31,063 bases of DNA from Paramacrobiotus richtersi (lineage: Eukaryota; Tardigrada; Eutardigrada; Parachela; Macrobiotidae), in NCBI GenBank assembly GCA_034698045.1, contig JAQGAU010000323.1:1-31063 (forward strand). The letters are read 5' to 3'. Made by a program: the position numbers and the translations under genes. Below the pieces are notes generated by a model. The model saw only the letters and a program-made list of their open reading frames with translations. It was not told where the DNA came from and ran no database searches. Shown piece by piece: positions 21,582 to 31,063 of the stretch; positions within the stretch are counted from its first letter, which is position 1, and every line of letters starts with the position of its first letter.

Positions 21582-22394
21582 AACCATCGTACAGAATCGG
21601 TTCGAATTTTTATCCCGTATCCTGCTAAATTTAGTAGCCTGTTTTTTTGACTAGGAAAATACGGTGTATGATTGTATTGCTTTAGCTGATTAGCTGGGGT
21701 CAACTGATTACTGTATGACGATCCGACGCTGTAAAGTGCATTTGTTGAACTAAAATGTATCTGCAGTGATTTTATTTAGAAAACTTGAATTTTGTTGATT
21801 AAAAAACGAAGAACAAACAAACGAGATATCCGCTGTTGAAAGAAAGCTGTCTATATGAAAAAACTGCAGTGGAGAGTTCCACACTGCTAAATATAGTGTG
21901 GCGCCAAGTACCGTGTAGCCTTCTAATGGAATAATATTGCTGTGCCAGGGTAAAAGTTTCGCTTTTTGCGAACACTGGACTGATTAATCAGTGACCAGTT
22001 CTACAGGAAATTGCATACGTAGTTACGTCGTAGTATTACCAGTACGTACCGCACACCAGACACATTTACTTTATGCGCTGCACTGGAAATATCAAACTCA
22101 ATATTCGCAATGCATTCTGCGATATTTTGCATGGCTTGTTCGTACTCTCTCTGGCTAGCTGGTCCGGTGCGTACTCTCCCGTATTCTATTGCTCTTATTC
22201 CAGCATACTATGTTTGCAGTAATGTGGCTATCTTTCTAATTGGAGTACAAATCAGAGTACGCACGAAATACTGGAAGAATACTAGCAAAATGCGGATGAA
22301 TGCCAACTGGATATACCCGAACCAGCCATGAAAAATATACATGTTCGACAACATTCGCAGGTGCTACAACCAGTTAGCTAATTAACCCCTGACC
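21582..22394. other. Intergenic, with a degenerate GTATTC/GAATAC hairpin
   Basis: No gene is seen. At about 22160-22300 the sequence GCGTACTCTCCCGTATTC faces GAGTACGCACGAAATACTGGAAGAATAC in inverted orientation. This is the same kind of short repeat as the foldback element at 2085-2900, but much decayed. Confidence 0.4.
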
Positions 22395-24640
22395 CTAAAA
22401 TGTCTCGGCCGCCGAGATCTTCACCGTTGCCATATTTCCAAACCGATCTTGAACGGCGTAGATGTCTCTTGGGTTGAATGTATTTATCTGCGCTTGGAAT
22501 CGGTCTAATGCGGCGTTGACGTCAAACGGTTCGGCTGTGCATGACCCCGTTGACCGCGTAGGCAATCTGTCGGACACTGTTCCCGTTCTCCTTTATCGGC
22601 ACAGGTAAATATGTGGTATCGTTCCTGACCAAGAGCTGCACTTCGGTAACGTTGGATCCCAGGGCATAATTCGATAACAGCCAGATCAGTTTGACTTCTT
22701 CTTTCATGACTTCATCCCGCTGGCGTTTGGTGTCGGCCACTAACGCAACGATGTGGTCGATGCTGAAGGCACCAGCAGGGACGTTCATTGGAGTTTGAGG
22801 GGTACCTTGAACCGTAGTTGCCTCTTCTGCGGCCACCGGAATATTCGGCGTGATGACGGCTACCTCGGACGCATTCACCTGTAATGCTTGGCATATTTTA
22901 GGACCTTTTGCCATTGGCTCTGGTATTGTTGATGAGGCATTGCTGAGCTCAAAAGACACCCTGAATGCCACCTCAGCAGAACGATTGTAGGCGCCTTCGG
23001 ATTGGATTGCACACACAGCAATGCTTGATATGCAATAGAGCAAGGGAGCCGTTGTGAATGCGGTCAGGTCCGATTTCGTAATTTCTGTTTGTCGCCGATA
23101 CCCAAAGATCGACCGTCACGGGACGTAAAGGTCACAGCTGTTATAATGTTCCTCGTGCTGCTCACCTTCTACCGAACGGACGCCAAGCACCGACCAGAAT
23201 TTGGAGCAAAAGACATAGATTCAGGTGATGCTCCCTTTTGGTTTCCCTGGAACTGGTCATCGCCATTTTCGTAGTGCACTTGCATCCCATCCACCCAGTT
23301 CCCTTGACGAACGGTAAGGTTTGTATTCCTTTTAGTTGAGGATTTGCCAGCACAGGTTGACATTTTGGCTCTACTCCCAAATACGAAACATCACGACGTG
23401 TTATACTCGTAGGAATTTGGTAACTGAGAAGATGAATGACGCCGGATGTCAGTGCCACTGGAAAGATACCAGGGAACGGTCCTGCCCGCTCGTAACCCGG
23501 AATGAACTTATGGAGCACAAAAATCTTGGATACAATTCCCATCATTTCAAACGAAAGATCGTTGGAGTAAGCTGAAAGCACCGGTGTGACCTTTTTAAGC
23601 AGTGGTTGTGGATCATCGCAGTTTCCGGTGTCCAGTTTCATAAGGTAGCGCTTGCTCAGCTTATCAGTAAGACTAGCATGGCATATGCTTTCGATGGCTG
23701 TGATTTGCAACCAATGCTCTACTTGCAGCTGCTGCACTCTGAAATCAAAGTGTTTAAACTTTAAAGTTAACTTATTGAATGCACACTTTGCGGAGTCGAA
23801 CTGTCAGTCGATTGTACGTCCAGCTTCTGTCCGCCAGGACAACAGCCTAACAGGTTTTTTGAAGTATACGACCTTTTAGAAAACCCATTAACAATCGCCG
23901 CTTTCAAAACTATCCATTACACACGGGCATCAAGTGCTACCATACGATGCTTCGCAGTGCGTTATACTAAATAAAGTACACTAACATTTCGGTACCTCCA
24001 TTCTTTCCAGCTGTTGTAGCGATCGCGAATAAATTGCCAGTACTTTGCTATCCAGCTGTAAACGTCGTTTTTGATTTTCTCTTTCACACCTACACCGCTT
24101 CCTGCCAGCTTTTCCTTCAGTGCAGACAGGTGCAGAAACGCAAGTGGAACGCTTAGGGGAAACGCCTGTGTCGCTGCCGGAATGCTGCAAAACTTTGCGA
24201 AAATCTATTCGCAGTCTGTTAAAAAAAAGACTCAACGTCATTCCACGGACTTCATCAGTTGTAGAACCGTCTTTTACGCTGTACGCCTGATAATTCACGA
24301 GTTGCGCAAGTAAAGTTCTTGCATCGTACTGTACCACCGTTGAAAATGCTCTTGGGGATATGTTAACAAGTCGCTTTGACTGATCCGACAGCTGTTGGAA
24401 AATAACTTGTTTGCCTGAAGGAAAAAATAGCGGAAGTAAATCAAGAAAGACAGAACCGTTTTCTGGAGATTGCTCCAGTTTGTCAATAAATGCGGCCATG
24501 CTAGCTTCCCAGTCACTCGTTGAAATTGACGCTCCAGTATCGTTGGTGATTCGATATGCTTCCTCTGCAAACTGGCTGTGGCTACATACCAGAAACAGAC
24601 GGCTACTGTTGCTAGTATTCCACGATTCAACGTTGAGATT
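22395..24640 (-). pseudogene. Secreted endotoxin-N-like/jacalin-like protein, copy 4
   Basis: This full-length copy has many lesions. The expected start codon is ATC (24639-24637). A 2-base insertion follows the signal peptide (about 24565). An extra A in an A-run (24221-24228) shifts exon 1. The exon 1 donor (GGAG|GTAC, GT at 23995) and the exon 2 acceptor (23739) are kept around a 257-bp intron, about twice the length of its relatives. Exon 2 is open through the helical segment and AGPFPGIFPVALTSG, then loses one base near 23330. In the jacalin-like part, NWVDGMQVHYENG is visible and a Trp codon has become TAG (23171-23169). A long open stretch (23043-22522) and the tail (RFQAQINTFNPRDIYAVQDRF) follow after another frame change. 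An ATG at 24807 is in frame with the signal region but gives no signal-like start. Confidence 0.75.
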
Positions 24641-25327
24641 TTGTGGAGAATCTGGCTCTCAAACGGTCTGCACGATTTGCTACAGATGCGATATGAAAAG
24701 AGAATGACTGTGACTTCAGAATGGCAAAGATTCCTTGAATAATGCAAGTTCCTACGCAAAATAAAGTGTCCAACACAGCGAGCGGAGCTCTGTTTATTTT
24801 TGCTCATTATTTTTGCCTGCAGCTGAATCAGATATTAATCAATTATTTTAGGGACTGCTTTCATGCACATTAGTTTCTTTCTTAAAGTTAAACGGTCAAC
24901 CGATTATCTGTAGAGCATAACTACAGAGCATAACTCTGTATAACTGGTTCGACAACATTTGCAATTGTCACGATTTTCTTCCATGAATGCTGCATGTACT
25001 GATTGTGAACGGTAACGTGCATTTCGAGCCCTCGCGCGCAGAATACCGCTTATGATTTGCTTATAATTTATAGTATTCTCTACAAGTTTGGAATTCCTAC
25101 GCAAAAATATCTTGAGGGTTAATTAGTTACACAATGCCAAGACAACAAACAACTATTCATCTATCGTCTCTCGGTACCGAAAAACTGCGGAGTATTTATA
25201 TGTTTAAACCGGTACATATAGAGCTACCGAATTTGCGTCAGTCGCAAAGGGGCCCGCGCTGTTATCCGATTTCTACTGCAGAAAGTCTGATTGTGCTTCT
25301 ACTGATTGTGAGGTTGTTCCTTGTCTC
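24641..25327. repeat. Shared upstream block of lectin copy 4
   Basis: It is a clean version of the shared block: GCCTGCAGCTGAATCAGAT (about 24815), GGTTCGACAACATTTGCAATTGTCACGATT in parts (about 24947), GCAAAAATATCTTGAGGGTTAATTAG (about 25101), CCGGTACATATAGAG (about 25210) and CCGCGCTGTTATCCGA (about 25254). A local duplication, ACTACAGAGCATAACT (about 24910-24935), is specific to this copy. Confidence 0.6.
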
Positions 25328-25337
25328 TATTTGAGTC

Positions 25338-26925
25338 GGCAGGGTCTAAAACATGGAAGTGGAAACTTCCACTGGAAGTTTCCACTGGAAGTGCAAATTT
25401 CCAGCCTGGAAGTGGCACTTTCTAAAACCTGGAAGCACTGGCTAAAACATGGAAGTCCAGTAGAAAAACCTGGAACCACATTATTCCGTGAAGATGTACT
25501 GTATTTCCCGTAAATATGGAAAAAGAAGTACGAAACATTATACTGCACAGAGCTGTATACGCTGAGGAGGAGTATGCATACTGCATGTACACTAAATAAC
25601 GGAATTCCACTGCATATGAGCTGCTGAGCGCATTGCGCCGTACAGGCAGCGGAAATAATAGTAGGACGTCTAAATTATCTGTAAAGACATCATTACAATT
25701 TACAGGTAGGTGAGCATGTTGTGCGGCGGCAACAAGTGCCGACATACGTACGTATGATAGACGTTTCCCGTGTGCGTCATAACTACCAGTATGTAATTTT
25801 GTCATAGACTGATACATTTACAAATGCATGTTTGTGTTCCTCTGCACACTACGCAGAAAGTCCACTGTCTGCGCTATTATAAACCAAAAGGAATGGGACT
25901 TGCCAGTTCGTAAGCTGTTGCAGTTAAAAAAGCCAGACCAGTCAGTATGATCGTGAGATTTTGCCCCCGAACTCCCAAGTAACAACCACAATGCTTAGTC
26001 AACCAGTTCATCCCATCTGTTAGCAAAGACTGTTCTCTCGATTCTCTTATCGGAGAAACGTGACAGCTGCGACTTCCTCAAATGAGTCAAATCATTCGCA
26101 ACGTTTGAAAAGCACAGCAGTTAGGAATATTGCATATGGATGCATGCTTTGACCGTTAAATCGAAAGCCTTAGTCACTGAAATTTCCTGAACTTTTGTAG
26201 TTTGTACACAGTCGTTCACAGAATCACCCTTGCAGTTGTAGAACTTGTGGCTTCAAGCTCATTTCCAGCACAAGAATAACGTATTCCACGTAAACTTTTT
26301 TGCATGACATCTTCTTTGCATTTTCTCTATCACTTGCATTTGAATAATCAGCGTATACGTATGTCTGTCTCTGCAGTATACCGTTTTACACAGTGATAAC
26401 TTATTTGCACACAAAATTATTCCGGGTGTTCTGCTGCAGCTTCGATGACCTTCTACTGATTTGCTCTAGTACTGAGTAATGTTCCTCTCTTTTCGCGTGC
26501 AGTTTGGTTGCTGTCAGTCTGTCGCTATATCCTCATATTCATTCACTGCATACTTGTCCTGATGTAGGTTCTAATTTCGTATCTAATAAAACGTCGTTTT
26601 TACGGAACAATTGTCATAGCGGAAATGCGCAGGGTAATATGCAGTGTCGTGGAGTGCTGAACCAGCGAATTCATGCGAATGTGTAATCCACACGGAGACT
26701 GATTCATTACGGAACAATGTCTGTCACCTGAGAGTTTCACTAAGTACCGTACCCAACAATGTTTCGTGCAATGGTCAGAAGTCAGGTTTAGAACTGCCAG
26801 ACTGCCACTTCCATGTTTTAGGCTCTGTTTCCAGGTTTTAGAAAGTGACACTTCCAGACTGGAAGTTTGCACTTCCAGTGGAAACTTCCACTGGAAGTTT
26901 CCACTTCCATGTTTTAGACCCTGCT
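25338..26925. mobile_element. Non-autonomous DNA transposon with long TIRs (1588 bp)
   Basis: The terminal inverted repeats span about 120 bp at each end (about 25338-25458 and 26805-26925), roughly 90% identical, beginning (G/A)GCAGGGTCTAAAACATGG. They contain repeated GGAAGT and GGAAACTTCC phrases. A 10-bp direct repeat, TATTTGAGTC, flanks it exactly (25328-25337 and 26926-26935) and fits a target-site duplication. The element splits DNA that is continuous in lectin unit 1 (about 1810-1830). No transposase is encoded. Long TIRs with a 9-11 bp duplication suggest a Mutator-like element, which is inference. Confidence 0.85.
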
Positions 26926-26935
26926 TATTTGAGTC

Positions 26936-27488
26936 TGTGTACTTTATGACACAGATTACGAAACATTTCAACAATTACTGTACGTATCATGTTAAGTCGC
27001 ACGTTAAATGTGTTGCGCTCAGATTGTACCTGAATGCAGCAAACGGAGTAACCAGCAAAAACATAAAACTAGGTTATATTAATAACCTAGTTATATTAAT
27101 AATACCAGGTTATTGTTAATAGTTACAACAATCCGATTATACTGTACACTAGATGGGGAACAAGTACAGTATATACGTTTTGCGTTTTAGCGCGTAGTGG
27201 TTTGGTACTCAACTGAATGACTATATTGGATAGATGTACAACCGGAAAACAATAAAACTGTAACATAGAAGCACATACAAAGACCAGCGAGAGAACAGAA
27301 GGTCAGTGCAATAACAGCCCTTTCAACCGAAATCACGAATTCCACGACACCGATAAAAGATACTGGTACAAACAAAAATTATCCCAAAGAAACTGCTCGT
27401 TCGTCTGGCAAGTACAGGAAATCCCGCCTTACTGCAGCTGCGTCCTGTCATGTCCGCTGTTTAGGTGCCTTCTTAAGAACCGGCTTCT
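26936..27488. other. Intergenic; includes a 10-bp hairpin at 27068-27091
   Basis: 26950-27015 matches about 1825-1880. ACTAGGTTAT then ATTA then ATAACCTAGT is a perfect hairpin. A hydrophobic 62-codon frame on the minus strand (27375-27187) lacks an ATG start and is not called. Confidence 0.5.
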
Positions 27489-27875
27489 TTAACGAGAAGC
27501 TGAGTTGACTTGAATGGATCCACCGACTACCTCCATACCCTCTTCCTGCTCATCATCCACGGCGACATTTTCGGCTGGCTGCGGTATGACAGCATCTTCT
27601 CGCAGCAGCGGGTCATAGACACCAGCAATTTTGGTCACTTCGATCACACTCCACGAGGACAAGGTTCCAGAAGTCTCTTCACTGACTCGCGGTACATTAC
27701 AGCCAGTAACCGGATCAAACCCCCAGCGAGTGATCATCGTGTCACGGTTACGCAGTAAACCCAGCCCCACATGTTCATCCAACCAAGCTCGGACCCTTTC
27801 CCTGTCGTTTTTGGCCCCAAACAGATCTTTGCAGTAGGGGGGTTTTTTCCGATCTGTATGAGTTTCTGCGTCCAT
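27489..27875 (-). CDS. Cip/Kip-type CDK inhibitor, copy B (128 aa)
   Basis: A single open frame runs from ATG 27875-27873 to TAA 27491-27489. Motifs in order are YCKDLFGA near residue 15 (the R/KxLFG cyclin-docking motif), a Leu-rich helix-like segment (VRAWLDEHVGLGLL), ITRWGFD near residue 50 (compare KWNFDF, the CDK-binding strand of p27), and SSWSVIEVTKIAGVYDPLLRED (parts match the yW..v...PxFY.P end of the inhibitory domain). An acidic segment (DDEQEEGMEVV) follows. Such proteins act in the nucleus on cyclin-CDK complexes, and the length is at the short end for the family. The C-terminus is shortened: copy A has a Pro/Lys-rich end that here survives out of frame, after a small deletion, just past the stop. 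It may be functional. The family call rests on motif order only. Confidence 0.65.
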   Translation of the reverse strand: MDAETHTDRKKPPYCKDLFGAKNDRERVRAWLDEHVGLGLLRNRDTMITRWGFDPVTGCNVPRVSEETSGTLSSWSVIEVTKIAGVYDPLLREDAVIPQPAENVAVDDEQEEGMEVVGGSIQVNSASR

Positions 27876-28800
27876 TATTGCGCTTCAGAATTACAAAATA
27901 GTACTAGAATTATGAAAAACTAATCGTTTTAATAAGTATGTGGTTGTGGTACGGAAGCCTTGTTGTGGAACCTTGAAACAGCGGCTGTGATAACCAACAG
28001 TTTCCCGCTCAAAAGAACATTAGGCATGTCACTCTATCACATTACAGTTAAGTTTACAAATCAGGCATGTCACAGGTAGTGAAAGCTCGATAACGATGAA
28101 TTGGCCATTTTACCGCTTTATCTCTCAACAAGATTGCTGTTATGACAGAACTACAATCACAAGGTTGCGAGTCTATTTGCGGATAACGCCAAACATTCTG
28201 TTTGCTGGCGATGTTGTCATTTCTTAGAAATTCATCTAAACAGGAAGAAACCACACGTTAAATTGCGCATAATATAAAGTCTGTGCAACAAGCTCATCAA
28301 ATATGTACTTTAATGGCAATTATTGTTGAAACAATAACTGTCTTTAACGTGCTTTAAAGGGCCTGTTGCCACGCACCAGTTTCGAACTACCTATAGAGTT
28401 CTCGTACAGCCTAGATTGTCGTGTGCAGCGAACCAGCTGAGCGTTAAAAAGTGTTGCCTGCCACTCCCTTTGTTTCGTTGTAACTGTTCATTTTCCGTCA
28501 TTCTCAGCATCTTGATATTGGAAATTCTTCGTGGTCCACTTTCATTAAAGGTGATCACCTAATAAAACGGTTACTGATACAATGCGCCCGATATCGCGTA
28601 ACGTTAACCTTCAGTTCTTTCTCTGCTCATAAGCGCGAACTAGTCGAAATTCCCTTTCAACTTACTTCCTCGATTAACTAATATAAGTATCAGAATGCAT
28701 TTTATTTGTTTAGCTAGCTGTATGATTATAGCATAATTTTCGAGCCTACGTAAAGCCAGTATCATTCATTTTCATTTCATTCATTTAGACTGTTTTACGT
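27876..28800. repeat. Block shared with 20555-21250
   Basis: This is the second copy of the CDK-inhibitor upstream region, with the same ordered phrases. TATAAA at 28273-28278 is retained. The small gene found at 21399 in the sister unit is absent. Near its expected position the sequence changes at about 28800 into a retroelement fragment. Confidence 0.6.
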
Positions 28801-28850
28801 CCTTCCAGCAGAAAAATACATTTCTTATTTAAGGAAAGACGGCCGATGGT

Positions 28851-29180
28851 TTAGGCAGTATAGAGCTTACGCAAAAGTCGGGAGAAATGGGTAACTGATA
28901 ACAGGTCATTCGCTGTAGCCGACAATGAATTCCACAACGGTATTGCTTCTTGCAAAAAACTACGCTGGAAGGACTTTTTAACAAAACGGCTGACATAGTC
29001 TGAGCATAACAGCAGAACGTTCTTTGACTGCCGCTCGTCGCTTCCCGTTTTGCCCTGTCGTCGTTCCTGCACCACCAAAATCTCATTCATGTCCGGGTAG
29101 TAATTATGGGAGATTTTGCAAAGCAGGGAATAAATGATAGATGTTCCAGCAGAGATAATCGTGGCCAAAATCGTTAACAA
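28851..29180 (-). mobile_element. 3' end of a LINE polyprotein gene (fragment)
   Basis: The last about 60 codons read SFQRSFLQEAIPLWNSLSA and end at a stop at 28851. This matches the SFFPRTIxLWNSLP signature that closes the ORF2 protein of Jockey/CR1-type non-LTR retrotransposons. Upstream, IIYSLLCKISHN fits the LLYKIxHG region of such proteins. No reverse transcriptase is left. It lies immediately before the truncated SMYD gene and probably accompanied the loss of its 5' exons. Confidence 0.7.
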
Positions 29181-29250
29181 GATCGCGGTACGAGCACTGC
29201 ACCGTAAAGCAGCTAAGAGCTTTGTTCAGCAATTATGCCTTCGTTTTTAG

Positions 29251-30826
29251 AAAAAAGTGAAAGGTGCAGTATCCGCATCAGGCGGGAAGACGAATGCAGC
29301 GGAGATGCTGAATTCGTTTCCTATAGATGATCACTATGGAAAGTCTGAGTACGTTCTATGGATAATTATTGGGTATACTGTGGCTAACTTGCAAAGCAAG
29401 ATTTTGCATGATTATTTGCTCGTAGCTCTGAGCGACCGAATGCATCCATTTGCAAGCTGGTTTGGTCAACAAACGAGACCCGGAACACCCCAGATTTTGA
29501 TTCGCTGATCAAGAAGGTTTACTACAATATTTTCCCGATGTTTGATCAAACCGACAAGAGCAATATGGTTGGAGGGGGGATATTCCCGACGGCGCTGCAT
29601 CGAACAATGACGCCGGTGTGCTTGGATACCAACGTGACTTTGAATCTGCGTGGACGAACGCTAATGGTACATGCTACTGAGGATATCCCACCTTACACCG
29701 GCTTAGAAGATGTAAGTATCAGCAGGGAATTTCCATGCAGACTGAGCAACAGCAGGCTGGATCGAATAGTTTCTTTTATAAGAATTAGTGTAACATTTAC
29801 GGACGAAAACGACGGAAAGTGACTGTTTTGTGTAGAAAGTTTTTGCTCCGTTGCAGTTGCGGCAGAATGAATTAGTGATCCGCGCTTATATCCTACCAAT
29901 GAGCATGCGCCGAAGAGAGTTTGAGGCCATATTTTACCGTTCTTGCACTTGCCGGAAGTGCACGGAAGAATACGTAAGTCGAACGCTTATTCCTGTGGCG
30001 CTCTTCATAGCGCATATATGGTCATCTACTGTATCAGCGAAGCACACCGACTGTTTATTTAGTTTTCTCATTTTCTGTGCAGAATGCCGAGATTAATCCG
30101 CTGAAGTGTTCGACGAACGGATGCTCGGAGCGAATTCCCAGCGATCAAAGAGCGCGTAGTCCTTGTCCGCAGTGTTGTGCCATCAACGACGATCAGCTGA
30201 TGAAGTACCAGCTGTTCACAATGAAGTACGATGATGCCTTGGCCCAAGAGCACAAACCGCACCACTGGTACGGAATCTTGTCGACGTTAGACGCTGCGCA
30301 AATCGTCCATCCGGAAGCACACATCCGTTATATTTGTGGCATATACCTGGTGGATTTCCTCAAAACCCAGGGACGATTTGAAGAAGCATGGAACCTGGCT
30401 TGCGGCATAATTAGCTGCACACGGTAAGAAACTATCGCGAAAAACTGCGCCGAATCCTGACAATTATCCAGTTATTTTTGCATGCCATTGCGAAATAATT
30501 TGTGTGTTTTGGTCGCTGGTTGCTATAGGGCACTGTATCCAAAGTATCATTTGATGCGCGCTCGCTGTCTGCTGGGACATGGACTTTTACCGATCCAATG
30601 GTTCGGGAAGTTAGCTATCGGGGATATCCAGGTCAACCAAACTGAAGGCATGCGGGTGACCACCGTGATGACTGCTATAATTCCGACAGCATCCGAGTGG
30701 ATGCGGGAAGCACAGCAAATCTACACCACGATATCGGGAGACGATTCTAAATGGGTCAAGTACATTGCTGACGGCTTGGAGGCTTATGCTGAGGTGCTGC
30801 ACCGTCTGATGAAGAGGCAGTCTTGA
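29251..30826 (+). CDS. SMYD-like protein, MYND exon missing (partial gene)
   Basis: Five exons are visible: 29251-29348, 29457-29711, 29857-29973, 30083-30423 and 30529-30826. The last four join in phase and are fully open, about 337 codons. Content in order is the SET C-terminal half (VYYNIFPMFDQT, GGGIFPTAL, RGRTLMVHATEDI), post-SET cysteines (SCTCRKC), a further Cys set (KCSTNGC, CPQC) and the helical TPR-like C-terminal region with an AHIRYICGIYLVDFL segment. SMYD enzymes methylate lysines. Here the NHSCxPN motif after the GxGIFPTAL region reads HRTMTPV, so the cofactor-binding Asn-His is lost. No MYND finger is found upstream, where a LINE fragment lies instead. The first exon's phase does not match the next exon, so the 5' end is unresolved. 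It is either an expressed catalytically dead relative or a 5'-truncated pseudogene. Confidence 0.7.
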
Positions 30827-30980
30827 ATCGCCTGGCATATTTTACTTCCAGCAACCGTGGCTGCTGGATTCGGAACAAGAATCAGTAGTTGCCTAGTTCG
30901 TCTTTGGATATGTTGTTGTTTAGCGCGCGATTTTGTGATTTTTTTTTCAGGGATTCCAGTCCTTCTTGTGAATTTACTTT

Positions 30981-31063
30981 AAGTTCCCAACCTACTTACT
31001 TAGCGTACATACGTTCTATAAAGTTTCCAACCTACTTACTTAGCGTACATACGTTCTATAAAG
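30981..31063. repeat. 40-bp tandem repeat reaching the window edge
   Basis: The unit AAGTT(C/T)CCAACCTACTTACTTAGCG and onwards to TTCTAT (40 bp) occurs twice with one mismatch, and AAG of a third copy begins at 31061. The array may continue beyond the window. Confidence 0.8.

Noticed and set aside
25422..25817. 131-codon frame as a possible transposase
   Set aside because: It runs into the terminal inverted repeat, and no catalytic motif is visible.
27187..27375. Hydrophobic membrane-like peptide on the minus strand
   Set aside because: It has no ATG start and no counterpart in the sister unit.

Overview
This window looks like nuclear DNA of a small-genome invertebrate animal. Several genes are split by short GT-AG introns (roughly 55-260 bp). 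The recognisable families are animal ones: a SMYD-type MYND/SET protein, a Cip/Kip-type CDK inhibitor, a bZIP factor and LINE retrotransposons. A tardigrade or similar ecdysozoan would fit, but the sequence alone does not prove the phylum.

The backbone is a set of diverged duplications. Four copies of one secreted-protein gene lie on the minus strand, starting near 1172, 8932, 16846 and 24640. Its layout is a signal peptide, an all-helical module resembling the N-terminal domain of insecticidal delta-endotoxins, a second helical segment, a jacalin-like beta-prism domain and a C-terminal tail. Copy 1 is open as far as it is visible, to the window edge. Copies 2, 3 and 4 carry independent frameshifts, stops or deletions. 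Noncoding DNA upstream of each copy is also shared. Two CDK-inhibitor-like genes (20132-20554 with a nonsense codon, 27489-27875 open) and two SMYD-like genes (4118-5781 broken, 29251-30826 lacking its MYND exon) are further paralogous pairs. This is a birth-and-death cluster.

The clearest complete gene is an 8-exon bZIP transcription factor on the plus strand (11553-14559), between lectin copies 2 and 3. It has an ATF/Jun-type basic region and a perfect palindromic CRE about 400 bp upstream. Its penultimate exon ends in a splice donor that overlaps a stop codon. Two C-termini are therefore possible, one ending in an acidic segment and one carrying a strongly basic tail.

Mobile DNA fills much of the rest. 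There is a foldback element made of GAATAC-N5 repeats with an 11-bp period (2085-2900), an imperfect hairpin (about 5935-6247) and a 5'-truncated R2-like retrotransposon with two restriction-like-endonuclease C-termini (about 17285-19800). There is also a 1588-bp element with about 120-bp terminal inverted repeats and a 10-bp target duplication (25338-26925), a LINE 3' fragment (28851-29180) and a 40-bp tandem repeat at the right edge. The retroelement and the inverted-repeat element interrupt DNA that is continuous in sister units, so their boundaries can be read by comparison.
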